Shown here in pieces: positions 16,828-25,696 of a DNA stretch of 64,000 bases. Below the pieces are notes generated by a model. That model did not search any database and was not told the DNA's origin. It saw nothing but the letters and a program-made list of their open reading frames with translations. The number at the start of each line of letters is the position of its first letter. The first letter of the stretch is position 1. Location: positions 1,510,001-1,574,000 of the forward strand of contig CP143946.1 of NCBI GenBank assembly GCA_036419695.1, given 5' to 3'. The DNA is from [Clostridium] symbiosum. GTDB taxonomy: Bacteria > Bacillota > Clostridia > Lachnospirales > Lachnospiraceae. The translations under genes were made by a program, and so were the position numbers.

Positions 16828-18621
16828 ATGATATTATTAATCTGTGCCGGAGCCGCAATGTTTATTTTGCTTGGTCTGATTCCATTCCTGGCGAACCACT
16901 ACAGCTTAGATGGAATTAAGTCAAAGACAGTGGGGGACGGTCAGTATGGCACGGCACGGTTTGCAAGCGAGGCTGAAATCAAGCAAACATTCACACATGT
17001 TCCATATGAGCCGGAACTGTGGCGTCAGGGAAAACATCTGCCGCAGGTACAGGGAATTGTGGTGGGAGGTAAATTCACCCGGACAGGTGTGACAGCCCTG
17101 GTTGATTCAGGTGACATCCATCTGCTGATGATTGGTGCGGCCGGTGTTGGAAAAACAGCAAATTTTCTTTACCCGTGTATTGAGTATGCCTGTGCCAGCG
17201 GGATGAGCTGGCTCTGCACGGACACCAAAGGTGACCTGTACCGGAACTATGCAGGGATTGCCAAAAAGTATTATGGTTACCAGATATCGATTCTGGACTT
17301 ACGAAATCCAACCCGCTCCGATGGGGACAATATCCTGGGAATGGTAAACAAGTATATGGATATGTATTTGGCAGAACCGGAGAACCTGGCTTATAAAGCA
17401 AAGGCAGAAAAGTACGCGAAGATTACGGCAAAGACGATTATCAGTTCTGGAGGCGGGGATTCGGCCAGCTACGGTCAAAACGCGTTTTTCTATGATGCCG
17501 CGGAGGGACTGCTCACCAGCGTCATCCTGCTAATTTCTGAATACTGTCCAAAGGAACAGAGGCATATCGTAAGTGTGTTTAAACTGATTCAGGATCTTCT
17601 GGCACCGTCACCAGTAAAAGGAAAGAATCAGTTCCAGCTTTTGATGCAGAAACTGCCGGCGGATCACAAGGCCAGATGGTTCGCCGGTGCGGCGCTGAAC
17701 ACGGCAGAGCAGGCTATGGCCTCTGTGCTTTCCACTGCCATGTCCAGGCTCAATGCATTTCTTGATTCTGAGATGGAGCAGATTCTGTGCTTTGACAGCG
17801 CGATGGATACAGAAACATTCTGTAATTCTAAATCAGCTATTTTCATTGTGCTACCGGAGGAGGACACAACAAAATATTTCATGGTCAGCCTGTTCCTGCA
17901 GCAGATTTACCGGGAGATGCTTTCCATAGCGGATGAGCATGGCGGCAAGCTGCCGAAACGGGTTGTGATTTTTGGTGATGAGATTGGTACGATACCAAAG
18001 ATTGAATCCCTGGAGATGTTGTTTTCGGCCGGAAGGTCCAGGCGAATCAGTATGGTGCCGATTATCCAGAGTTTTGCCCAGCTACAGAAAAACTACGGTA
18101 AGGAGGGCAGCGAGATTATTATTGATAACTGTCAGGGGATTTTGTTTGGAGGATTTGCACCGAACTCGGAGAGTGCGGAGATTCTATCAAAGGCATTGGG
18201 AAATAAGACGGTTCTGTCCGGTTCCATCAGCAGAGGGAAAAATGACCCCAGTCAGAGCCTACAAATGATTGGACGGCCGCTTATGACGCCGGATGAACTC
18301 AAGTCGCTTCCTAAAGGGCATTTTATATTGGCAAAGACCGGCTGTCATCCGATGAGGACAGAGCTACGGCTGTTTTTTAAATGGGGGATTCAGTTTGAGG
18401 AGGAGTACCAGGTAGAGCAGCATATGACAAGGCCGGTGTTTTATGCCGACCGGCTGGAATTGGAGCAGGAGATTATACACAGGCAGATGGGGGAAGATGA
18501 GGGTGATTTTGATGAACTGAGTGATTTTCCAATCGATGATAGTGAAGGAGCGCCGCCTCGTGGAATTTTGAAACGAGCTGTAAGGAATGAGGAATGCCGG
18601 CCGCCTTTGCGGACAGATTAA
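16828..18621 (+). CDS. VirD4/TraG-type coupling protein
   Basis: A 597-residue type IV coupling protein. An N-terminal membrane segment (residues 2-24) is followed by Walker A GAAGVGKT at 103-110 and Walker B GDEIG with D384 and E385. The typical AGRSRRISMVPIIQSFAQL helicase-like motif follows. It links the relaxase-DNA complex to the secretion channel and powers DNA transfer. The C-terminus is acidic, as is usual for substrate contact. ATG follows GGAGGG. In most Tn1549-type elements this gene lies upstream of VirB4; here it is about 11 kb downstream, in keeping with rearrangement. Confidence 0.9.
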   Translation: MILLICAGAAMFILLGLIPFLANHYSLDGIKSKTVGDGQYGTARFASEAEIKQTFTHVPYEPELWRQGKHLPQVQGIVVGGKFTRTGVTALVDSGDIHLLMIGAAGVGKTANFLYPCIEYACASGMSWLCTDTKGDLYRNYAGIAKKYYGYQISILDLRNPTRSDGDNILGMVNKYMDMYLAEPENLAYKAKAEKYAKITAKTIISSGGGDSASYGQNAFFYDAAEGLLTSVILLISEYCPKEQRHIVSVFKLIQDLLAPSPVKGKNQFQLLMQKLPADHKARWFAGAALNTAEQAMASVLSTAMSRLNAFLDSEMEQILCFDSAMDTETFCNSKSAIFIVLPEEDTTKYFMVSLFLQQIYREMLSIADEHGGKLPKRVVIFGDEIGTIPKIESLEMLFSAGRSRRISMVPIIQSFAQLQKNYGKEGSEIIIDNCQGILFGGFAPNSESAEILSKALGNKTVLSGSISRGKNDPSQSLQMIGRPLMTPDELKSLPKGHFILAKTGCHPMRTELRLFFKWGIQFEEEYQVEQHMTRPVFYADRLELEQEIIHRQMGEDEGDFDELSDFPIDDSEGAPPRGILKRAVRNEECRPPLRTD

Positions 18622-18633
18622 GGGGGTGCTTTT

Positions 18634-18891
18634 ACGGGATTTTTTAAAGAAATTTACAATGCACAGTTACCCCACCGCGCGGTTACCGTATATATGTATT
18701 TAAAAGACCGGGCTGACCGCAATCACCAGTGCTATCCGGCGATGAGTACGATTGCTGAGGAGCTTCACTTGTCGCGCAGGACTGTGCAGCGGGCGGTTGG
18801 CGATTTGAAAAAGGCGGGGTATATAAGAACAGAACAACGCTGGAGGCCGAAAGGCGGAAAAAGTAGTTTGTTTTATACGATTCTAAAATAA
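18634..18891 (+). CDS. Helix-turn-helix protein of the conjugative element, apparent ACG start
   Basis: A short winged-HTH protein: the recognition region is MSTIAEELHLSRRTVQRAVGDL, followed by GYIRTEQRWRPKGGK. In related proteins as I know them, a start (M)GFFKEIYNAQLPHRAV precedes this, and those residues are present here in frame, but the start triplet is ACG at 18634 behind a good AGGGGGTG. The first in-frame ATG is 18694, which would remove the first 20 residues. Either ACG is used weakly or an ATG to ACG mutation has cut expression. It probably regulates the element. Confidence 0.65.
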   Translation, partial: TGFFKEIYNAQLPHRAVTVYMYLKDRADRNHQCYPAMSTIAEELHLSRRTVQRAVGDLKKAGYIRTEQRWRPKGGKSSLFYTILK

Positions 18892-18896
18892 ATAAG

Positions 18897-18930
18897 CACC
18901 GCCAAGGGGGATGTATGCCTTGGCGGTGTC
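18897..18930 (+). terminator. Terminator closing the conjugation block
   Basis: CACCGCCAAGG at 18897-18907 pairs perfectly with CCTTGGCGGTG at 18918-18928, followed by TCTTAT. An 11-bp GC-rich stem right after the last conjugation gene. Between here and 19107 I see no gene. Confidence 0.75.
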
Positions 18931-19107
18931 TTATGGTATAGGTCATAGTGGCCCAAGAAAGTGAAGGAACCAATACGGTATAGATATTATAGCAGAGAAA
19001 GGAATTAGAGATAGAGTCATTTTGTAAGTGGGCTTTGTCCTTGGAACACTAAGTGCAAAAAAGTGATTCCTATTCATTGAACCGCTTGTTTTAACAACTC
19101 CATCGTC

Positions 19108-19644
19108 TTACTCCTGTTCATTCCCGTTCACCCTTCTGGCAAACTCCTTGATATATGGCTTAAAGTTCTTATGTTCTACTGGCTGCGTTGCAAGAGGGAT
19201 GGCGAAATCAGTTACCGTCATTGCAAAAAACTGGCTGCTGTCTTTAAAGTAAAAAGCTACTTTGCCCATCGCTCCAAGTTTTACTTCTTTCAACATGCTG
19301 GCCGTGATATGTAAGATAAAATCCGGATCTACTTCCATCTTTGTCATGGACGGGCAGGGAACAGCCATAATATACATCTCATCTTCCCGGTACCGGACAA
19401 TCAGATTGGGCATATGGGAATATCCGGACTGTATCCGGTCATAACCTTTCACCGTAGAGACCGCGTCTTTCGCTCCCTGTGCCATAACAATCTCAAAGCC
19501 CGCTGTTTCCGGAACCGCGCTCTCGGAACCTTCAATGATTGACTGAATTAGCATCGCATGTTTCCGCTGTGTTTTCTTTTCCGTGAGTTTAATGAGTACA
19601 AGCGCTAATATGAGTGGAACACAAAAAAATAAAATCAGATACAT
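19108..19644 (-). CDS. Membrane-anchored protein of unknown function
   Basis: A 178-residue protein with one N-terminal membrane segment (residues 2-20), a basic stretch after it, and a mixed alpha/beta soluble domain. That domain contains LIVRYREDEMYIMAVPCPSM and KVAFYFKDSSQFFAMTV, reminiscent of a PH-like or YcxB-type beta domain but not assigned. The start ATG 19644 follows GGAGAG. It lies downstream of a creatininase fragment on the same strand and may once have formed an operon with it. Confidence 0.6.
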   Translation of the reverse strand: MYLILFFCVPLILALVLIKLTEKKTQRKHAMLIQSIIEGSESAVPETAGFEIVMAQGAKDAVSTVKGYDRIQSGYSHMPNLIVRYREDEMYIMAVPCPSMTKMEVDPDFILHITASMLKEVKLGAMGKVAFYFKDSSQFFAMTVTDFAIPLATQPVEHKNFKPYIKEFARRVNGNEQE

Positions 19645-19666
19645 CGTTTTTCTCTCCTTTTTCTTA

Positions 19667-20035
19667 TCACTTCTTTGAAATGAATTCGTTGATTTTTTTT
19701 GCAATATCGTCCACCTGTAAACAAATCATATCTTCCACATGGTGGCTGATATCCTTGTAACCGGCTGGATTTCCTGTATAGCCGAGGGGTACGGTATTTT
19801 TTGTTTCCTCGCCTCCCTGAAGCCATTTTTGCAGTTTTGCCTGATCCAGAGATGTGGACTTTAACATTTCGGCGGTCTCTAAATCCACCAACTGGGGATA
19901 AAAATAATTCAAAACCGCTGTTTCAAACACTCCGGCATGAATATCCAACAGACCAGACTCCGTCGGCTCCGTTTCTGTAAACCATTCCATTGGATAGTCA
20001 GGATTTACTACCAGCAGAAAATCTTCATGCCTCTG
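19667..20035 (-). pseudogene. Creatininase (creatinine amidohydrolase) family remnant
   Basis: The readable part contains SGLLDIHAGVFETAVLNYFYPQLVDLETAEM, the conserved C-terminal metal-binding region of the creatininase family (His and Glu in HAGVFET). In-frame coding continues upstream of the first ATG at 19990 (HEDFLLVVNPDYP) to about 20035 and then loses homology. Full family members have about 240-260 residues, so more than half of the protein is gone, including the N-terminal metal ligands. Not expected to be active. Confidence 0.7.
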
Positions 20036-20079
20036 CCATCGTTTCCTGAAAAATAGATGTAAACATATCTTTTTTCCTC

Positions 20080-20619
20080 TTATTTAATTGCTCTACCCGG
20101 GCAGGGGCATTTGTTAGATTGACCTTTTCGCAGCACACATCGCCGGAATGCAATGATGCCAATGCCAATCGCACAGCCAGCTACCTGCAGAATGCAGTCA
20201 TCAATATCCACTACAAAATTAGGAAACCGGGTGCATTGATTGATCATAAATTGAGCTGGCTCAATCATTGCCACAATAAAGAAAGAACAGAGCATTGTTT
20301 TCTTAACACTTTCCTTATAAAAATTATAGTACAGAAAAAATGGCATGAAAAATGGGACAGCAAGATTTCCCACCGTATTGAGACAGCTGGTCTGCATGAT
20401 GGTATGGAATGGTATCAGCTGCACTTTGCCGATGTAATAGTCTGGTGATAATGCTCTGGAAGATACCGGCCAAAGATATAGGACTATAAATATGGACGCA
20501 TATCCCGACGACAACATTAACCAGAATACATGAGAGATGTTTGGATACTCCCTCTTTATGCAGTGATAGATCCACATCCAGACTCCCCAAACAGCTAATG
20601 AAGTAATAAGAATACCCAT
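20080..20619 (-). CDS. VanZ family membrane protein
   Basis: A 179-residue protein with four to five membrane segments and the VanZ pattern: LIPFHTI, then GNLAVPFFMPFF, then EPAQF, then the DIDDCILQVAGCAIG segment. VanZ proteins occur in glycopeptide-resistance clusters (teicoplanin) but most family members are unrelated to resistance. No other van gene is nearby. I found no convincing ribosome binding site for the ATG at 20619, so the true start may be slightly different. Confidence 0.8.
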   Translation of the reverse strand: MGILITSLAVWGVWMWIYHCIKREYPNISHVFWLMLSSGYASIFIVLYLWPVSSRALSPDYYIGKVQLIPFHTIMQTSCLNTVGNLAVPFFMPFFLYYNFYKESVKKTMLCSFFIVAMIEPAQFMINQCTRFPNFVVDIDDCILQVAGCAIGIGIIAFRRCVLRKGQSNKCPCPGRAIK

Positions 20620-20952
20620 AAATGGTATTTGTTCAATATATGTCAGTATTTTACATTCCCCCTTTTTAATTATGAAGCATGATGTAAGCTTCCGGTCAAA
20701 TCACAGCTTAATGTTTTGTATGAGTGTGTTCCGTCAGGTCAGGCAGGACATAATAAATATATCACAGTTATTGGTAGGTCTTGCTTCTATTTCATTACAT
20801 TACCATAGGCGTTTCATGACATTCTCTTTGAATTGGTCTAGAATTATGGTAAAATTATACCCATTCGGGCAACCCCGTAACTGAATGTTACGCATGGGCG
20901 CGCTCTGCGCGATAAGGTATAACAATTTAACAAACGGATTAGGAGAATGATG
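20620..20952. other. Intergenic region without a supported gene
   Basis: About 330 bases between the divergent VanZ gene and the orphan response regulator. It presumably carries both promoters. A GC hairpin (CGCGC/GCGCG at about 20899-20911) lies just before the regulator. No coding sequence is supported. Confidence 0.5.
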
Positions 20953-21666
20953 ATGTTGCGGATTGGTATTTGTGACGATGATCCTCATATGCTTAATTAC
21001 CTCTCGGCTTTGTGTATGAAAATTCTGCCTGAAGCAGTTGTTACAGAGTATCGAGGCGGTATGGAGTTTTTAAGCAGCACCGGAAGTTTTGAAATCATTT
21101 TAATGGATGTGCGTATGGAGGGGCTGGACGGCTTAAATGTAATCAAACAGCTCCAAAACAGAATTTCAAAAAAAACGCCAAACTCGCCGGCCGTGATTTT
21201 TATTACAGCTTATGATGAATATGTATTTGAAGCGCTCGATTTATTTCCGTTCCATTATTTATTAAAGCCTCTCGATGAAGAAAAATTTGAGAAGATACTG
21301 AAACGTGCGGCAGAAAGGTATGAAAAAAAGGAAAAAGAAGAGGCTGTCTTTTTTCACACAAAAACCCGCCATTTGCATATTTATCCCAGGGACATTTACT
21401 TTGTGGAGAGTAACCTGCGGAAGGCCGTTATTAATCTGCAGCACGAGCAATTTGAAGTGTATTCTACGATGGCGGAGTTGGAAAACTTGTTTGGGGACTC
21501 TTTCTTTCGCTGTCACAGGGGGTACCTGGTGAATCTTGGAAAGGTCCAAAGCTATGACAGGGCTACGATCACACTGATTAATGGGAAGCGTGTAATTTTA
21601 TCCAAGACGAAATATGCGGAATTCGTAGACGCGTATATGCGTTATTTAAAAATCAATGAGGAGTAG
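20953..21666 (+). CDS. LytTR-family response regulator (orphan)
   Basis: A 237-residue AgrA/LytR-type regulator. The receiver domain has the acidic pocket D8/D9, phospho-acceptor D52 in ILMDVRM, the conserved Thr/Ala in FITAYDE and Lys in LLKPLDEE. A C-terminal LytTR DNA-binding domain (FFHTKTRHLHIYPRDIYFVES...FFRCHRGYLVNL) follows. Three consecutive ATG codons are possible; 20953 has the best spacing from AGGAG. There is no histidine kinase next to it, so it may answer to a kinase elsewhere or be orphaned by rearrangement. Confidence 0.88.
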   Translation: MLRIGICDDDPHMLNYLSALCMKILPEAVVTEYRGGMEFLSSTGSFEIILMDVRMEGLDGLNVIKQLQNRISKKTPNSPAVIFITAYDEYVFEALDLFPFHYLLKPLDEEKFEKILKRAAERYEKKEKEEAVFFHTKTRHLHIYPRDIYFVESNLRKAVINLQHEQFEVYSTMAELENLFGDSFFRCHRGYLVNLGKVQSYDRATITLINGKRVILSKTKYAEFVDAYMRYLKINEE

Positions 21667-21669
21667 AAT

Positions 21670-21706
21670 GGGCTGCTGTTATAATTCGGCAGCCCTGTAC
21701 TTTTTT
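21670..21706 (+). terminator. Terminator after the orphan response regulator
   Basis: GGGCTGC at 21670-21676 pairs with GCAGCCC at 21689-21695, followed by TGTACTTTTTT. The 220 bases after it, up to 21927, hold no supported gene. Confidence 0.75.
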
Positions 21707-21927
21707 GTGAGTGATCTTTTCGTTACATAATCAATATAGTTTCATGGCAGTTCAGATAAACATCTCCATGTATGTGATAAAATAAGATAAGACTGCATGG
21801 AAAAAAATTGTAACGTATGCCGAGGGCCAGGATAAGAATTTTACTATTATGAGATAAGGGGAAAATGCTTTTTGCAGAAAATTTCGAGGATAATACGATA
21901 TAGAGCTATAGATAATCAGGAGAAAAT

Positions 21928-22614
21928 ATGGAATGGTATGAGAAACTGAGAAAAAGTCTTTTTGTCAATAATTTCAGCCAGTACCTGCTGAAGTTTCTGG
22001 AGGACAAGGCAGGTATTGCCGGACGAAGTAATTCCGATAAGTGGAGTCTGTTTTTTGAAAAAGTAGAGTGTTGGAAAAATCGATACTGTATTTCTTCAGA
22101 ACTGGTGACACTCTATGGAGTAAATGGCTGGTATGTGGATTTTAGGTTCAGCCGCTTTAAGCTGCCTGATAGCAGGGAATATCAAATAGAGGAATATGCA
22201 GCGATTCTGTTGTTCATCGATTTAGTAAACTCCTGTGATGGCGATGCAATGGAATTTGAGTGTTTAAAGAATACAGAATTTGAAGAATATTTTCAATATT
22301 ATGATTATCCTGTGGAGGAGAATGCTGTGTTGTCCAAGACGCAGTTCTGTGATGAATTACAGCACTTGTACAACAGCTCTTTTGAACGGTTTCAGTATTA
22401 TGTGAATCAGCCGGCAAAACAGAATCCGAACGTGATTGAAAAATTAGAGTTACAGTATCCAATCTATATAAACTATTTGGATTTTTTTAAGAGTAATATA
22501 CGAGAAAGCAGTAAAATAGTACGGTTAAATTCATTTGGACGCGATGAAGATATATGGTATGTGGTACCCGTTGATTTTGCTGTATTCTTGATTGCTGTGA
22601 GAGAAATTATCTAA
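21928..22614 (+). CDS. Hypothetical acidic protein, solo gene
   Basis: A 228-residue soluble acidic protein rich in Tyr, Phe and Glu, with no signal or membrane segment. I do not recognise the family. The composition and its position as a single AT-rich gene between unrelated neighbours resemble orphan immunity proteins, but this is only a resemblance. Start ATG follows CAGGAGAAAAT. Confidence 0.55.
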   Translation: MEWYEKLRKSLFVNNFSQYLLKFLEDKAGIAGRSNSDKWSLFFEKVECWKNRYCISSELVTLYGVNGWYVDFRFSRFKLPDSREYQIEEYAAILLFIDLVNSCDGDAMEFECLKNTEFEEYFQYYDYPVEENAVLSKTQFCDELQHLYNSSFERFQYYVNQPAKQNPNVIEKLELQYPIYINYLDFFKSNIRESSKIVRLNSFGRDEDIWYVVPVDFAVFLIAVREII

Positions 22615-22688
22615 TGGCAGAGGGTTCAACTACACTTATTAGTATAGCCAGAAAATGATAGCTGTTTGTTTTGGAAAAAGTCTGTTTA

Positions 22689-22737
22689 GTGCCAATTTCC
22701 AGTTTCATGAAATGATAAATTCCAGATTGCAGAGGAG
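22689..22737 (+). repeat. Cassette-boundary repeat, full degenerate site (R5)
   Basis: GCCAATTTCCAGTTTCATG followed by AAATTCCAGATTGCAGAGGAG. It aligns along its length with the sites at 30441 and 48615, with more mismatches. It lies directly before the ACT-domain gene and supplies its GAGGAG ribosome binding site. Confidence 0.55.
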
Positions 22738-22785
22738 ATTCCTCTGGTAATAAAAAGAATAAATCATGATTTTTCAATATGTAAA

Positions 22786-23109
22786 GTGCCTGACTATTCA
22801 TGGGTTGATATGGAAAGCGAATACTGTTTCATTGGAAAAACAGATGAGGAGAAATCCCTGGTGTGCATCACTGACTGTGTACCGGTTAATGCCATTGAGC
22901 GTGACGATGGCTGGAAAGCGTTCAGAATACAAGGGACCTTGGACTTTTCACTGATAGGAATATTATCTAACATATCAACGATATTAGCAGATCATGAAAT
23001 CGGGATTTTTGCGATACCAACGTTTAATACGGACTATATTTTGACGAAAAAAGAAAATTTTGAGAAAGCGATTACGGCGTTGTCCGACGCCGGTTATGAA
23101 GAGACCTGA
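22786..23109 (+). CDS. ACT-domain protein (ACT_7/CASTOR-like), start codon lost or non-canonical
   Basis: A small ligand-binding protein with the ACT_7 pattern: VCITDCVPVNAIERDDGWKAFRIQG, then DFSLIGILSNISTILADHEIGIFAIPTFNTDYIL, then KAITALSDAGYE. Such proteins bind amino acids; the ligand is unknown. Homology continues in frame upstream of the first ATG to about 22738 (IPLVIKRINHDFSICKV), directly after GAGGAG, but no ATG, GTG or TTG exists there. Either ATT or CTG is used, or translation from 22786 gives an N-truncated product lacking the first ACT strand. Confidence 0.75.
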   Translation: MPDYSWVDMESEYCFIGKTDEEKSLVCITDCVPVNAIERDDGWKAFRIQGTLDFSLIGILSNISTILADHEIGIFAIPTFNTDYILTKKENFEKAITALSDAGYEET

Positions 23110-23683
23110 AATACGGAAGATGTGTAATGAATCATATATGGAAATGTAATGAAAAGAACTGCAGGCTTTTCTGGCAGACGGTATAATTACCATATGAAAT
23201 TCTGTCGGAAAGAAGAAAACTTGTGATGAAATACAATCGGCCATCCGGGAAAGTTTTTCCGGGTGGTTTATTTGTATTTTTAGTATGCATGTAAGCATGA
23301 GGCACTACAGGCTCTTGTGTATACGCAGCGGGAAAGACAGTTTGACGGACGCGTTACCATGTCTGTTTTTTCTTTGTATGGCAGCACTGTATGCTTGCTT
23401 TTTGCTATGCTATACATTTGTTTGGCATGGCAGCTTTTTTTCTGGTATCAGGAGTCTTGACGATGCTCTATACATACAGGATGAAAACAGAAAAATGAAA
23501 CGGGAAAGTTGGGAATGGATATGGATCTAATAGACAAGAGTCTACTTTGCGCTGCATGGTATGGGCAAGTGGGAGTTCTCAGAAGCATTCAGGGATTGTA
23601 TGGATTTCATGAAGCACATCACGGTCTGACTATCAGGAATCAACAGCGCAAAGCTGTGTGGGGGGGGCATGAAGGGGACTCTT
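23110..23683. other. Intergenic region without a supported gene
   Basis: About 570 bases. Short open frames (for example 23285-23530) lack ribosome binding sites and protein-like composition. A terminator hairpin lies at 23241-23280. Otherwise I see nothing definite. Confidence 0.5.
23241..23280 (+). terminator. Terminator downstream of the ACT gene
   Basis: CCATCCGGGAA pairs with TTTCCGGGTGG (some G-T pairs), followed by TTTATTTGTATTTTT. Confidence 0.65.
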
Positions 23684-24586
23684 ATGTTGAGTAACACTGT
23701 TAAGAATGTAATCTATATTGTTTTTTGCTTTATCAGTATAATCTATCTGCCTGTTAAACCTGGCATGTTTGAACTGGGGTTACTGGCGGTGTTCTTGTTC
23801 TTCTTTGCCCTCCCCGTATTGCTTGAGGGGTGGCTGAACAGATATGAAAGAAAAGGCAGGAGAAAGAGCCGAAAACGGAACTATGATGAAGCAATCCTGT
23901 ATTTCAGGAAGAGCTATGCATTTTATGGGCGTCATGCCTGGGCAGAAGTATGCCGGCGCTGGTGCTGGCCTTTTCGGAAAAAGAATACGGGGCAGGAGGA
24001 GGCCGTTGCCCAGATGCTTCTGTGCTATTTAAACTTAGGGCAGCGCAGCAAGGCTCTTGAATGTAGAAAAGAACTGCAGGAAAAATGGCCCGAAGGTCTG
24101 ACCGGGAGTGAGGATTTTTCTTTTTTAGAGGTTTTGGAGGATGGAAATTACCAGGAGTTCCAAAGAGAAAATGAAGAACAGATGATGGCTGCTCTGTCGG
24201 GCTTATTGAAGCCGGGAGAAGAATTTGAGCTTTGTTTTTATGGCGTCACAGACAGACGTGGGAAAACGGGCAGAAGGTGGAAAAAAAGGCCCAGTTTTGT
24301 GGGCCTTAGCGGAAGTGATCTATTCATTGCCGTCTTAAAACGGCCGTCAATGGAAGAAACAGCGTGGACAGAACGGTATTCGCTTGATATCAGGCATGTA
24401 AAAAAGAAAGTTCGTTTTTCAGATTGGTGTATCTTTGAGATCCTGTGTGTGAATGGGGATCGATTAAGGGTTCAATGCCTAAAGATGCTGGCAGCGAATC
24501 AGTATGCGGGGCAGGAGGAGAATGTCAGACGGTTTGAAGATGCTCTGCACCGCCTGGAGATACGTCCGAAGGACTGTTCAACATGA
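23684..24586 (+). CDS. Membrane protein with cytoplasmic domain, unknown function
   Basis: A 300-residue protein. Two N-terminal membrane segments (about residues 8-25 and 30-48) are followed by a basic stretch and a helical TPR-like hairpin region (AILYFRKSYAFYG...LLCYLNLGQRSKALECRKEL). The C-terminal beta-rich domain resembles a PH-like fold (FVGLSGSDLFIAVLKRPS). ATG 23684 follows GAAGGGG. It is followed within 60 bases by a YcxB-like gene, with which it may share an operon. Function unknown. Confidence 0.6.
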   Translation: MLSNTVKNVIYIVFCFISIIYLPVKPGMFELGLLAVFLFFFALPVLLEGWLNRYERKGRRKSRKRNYDEAILYFRKSYAFYGRHAWAEVCRRWCWPFRKKNTGQEEAVAQMLLCYLNLGQRSKALECRKELQEKWPEGLTGSEDFSFLEVLEDGNYQEFQRENEEQMMAALSGLLKPGEEFELCFYGVTDRRGKTGRRWKKRPSFVGLSGSDLFIAVLKRPSMEETAWTERYSLDIRHVKKKVRFSDWCIFEILCVNGDRLRVQCLKMLAANQYAGQEENVRRFEDALHRLEIRPKDCST

Positions 24587-24645
24587 GATGGAAAAGCAGG
24601 AGTTTGCAGAGCGCATGAATGGAAGAAAGGAGCAGGAATCATCAT

Positions 24646-25188
24646 ATGGAGTTATTTAAAACAACAGGAGTTCTTGATGAACCGATCCTGAGAGAGGTCG
24701 CTAAATGGGGAATTCCTAAATTAGAAAAAAGAGCAGCAATTATTTGTTTCATAGTCAGTCTCGTCCTCAGTGGGGCAAGACACCCTGCACTTGCGGCGGT
24801 TTTCTTTTCTGTCGGTTTGTTTTTTGTATTATGGCAGTACGTCCTGTTCCGCTGGATAACAGTAAAAAGGAATCTGCGCGATATGCAGGACTTCAATGGG
24901 GTAATGGGCTATCAATATACCAGCTGGTTTGATGAAGATGGACTGGCAGTGATAAATCAAACCAACCATGGGGAAGGAAAATTCAAGTATGCCTTTTTAA
25001 AACGGGTTTTTGAAACAGAACATATTTTGGCTTTACAGACGAAACGCAATCAGTTTGTTCCGATTTTCAAAAACGAGTTGAGCTTGGAAGAATTAGACGA
25101 GTTGACGGTATTTTTAAAATCGCGGAACAAAAAAATTAAAATTTACCGTTTGAAGAAACGAAAACAGAAAGGGATTCAGAAAGCATAA
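24646..25188 (+). CDS. YcxB-like membrane protein
   Basis: A 180-residue protein with two membrane segments (about residues 28-45 and 50-68) and a C-terminal YcxB-type PH-like domain (MGYQYTSWFDEDGLAV, then FKYAFLKRVFETEHILAL). YcxB-like proteins are widespread in Firmicutes with no defined function. ATG 24646 is preferred over 24619 on ribosome binding site spacing. The C-terminus is very basic. Confidence 0.7.
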   Translation: MELFKTTGVLDEPILREVAKWGIPKLEKRAAIICFIVSLVLSGARHPALAAVFFSVGLFFVLWQYVLFRWITVKRNLRDMQDFNGVMGYQYTSWFDEDGLAVINQTNHGEGKFKYAFLKRVFETEHILALQTKRNQFVPIFKNELSLEELDELTVFLKSRNKKIKIYRLKKRKQKGIQKA

Positions 25189-25206
25189 TAACGGAGAAAT
25201 GCAATT

Positions 25207-25591
25207 ATGGCGCTATTAAGAAAGTTATTTAAGAAAAAAGAGGATTCTTCCAGGCAGGAAACGGGATTTCAGAATGACAATGTTATTATGGGGTTTGTAC
25301 TTTTAAAAACACCTGAAATTGAGGAAAGAAAATTAACGGAAGCAATTCTATATGGATCAGGATCGCAAAATGGCCAGGACAAGCGGGCTGACGGATTTTG
25401 GATATCCAGATGTCTGTATCTACAATACCCATCAGGAACCGGAAATTCTTTACCAACAGTTATATTTGATAGCGATTGAAGAGATTACCGGAAAAAGTAT
25501 TTATAGGAATGGTGATCAGATAAGGATAAGTGATGGGATGGAGGCTGTCTGTAAATTGAATGATGACGTTTTGTATATAATTGGAACTTAA
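25207..25591 (+). pseudogene. Frameshifted small gene, possibly a DUF4261 fragment
   Basis: The first frame (25207-25479) begins MALLRKLFKKKEDS and contains NVIMGFVLLKTPEIEERKLTEAI, similar in style to the FAGFVLLSEP segment of the DUF4261 gene at 30843. The sensible continuation (RTSGLTDFGYPDVCIYNTHQEPEIL...) is in another frame from about 25352 to 25591, implying a one-base shift around 25350. At about 125 residues total it is too short for a complete DUF4261 protein, so it is probably both shifted and internally deleted. Confidence 0.5.
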
Positions 25592-25696
25592 AAGGCTTTA
25601 AACAGGATACCAACAAATTTGCTGTCTTGCAGGAAAAAGGACTTTTGAATACCATTACACCTGTTTTATTTGTGGTGGGAAGGTTAGAGGCATATT

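Noticed and set aside
20080..20619. VanZ as evidence of a glycopeptide resistance cluster
   Set aside because: No vanA/B ligase, vanH, vanX or vanRS genes nearby; VanZ-family proteins are common outside resistance clusters.
23285..23530. Open frame with a Cys/Leu-rich hydrophobic start
   Set aside because: No ribosome binding site, follows a terminator directly, and ends inside non-coding sequence; unlikely to be a real membrane peptide.
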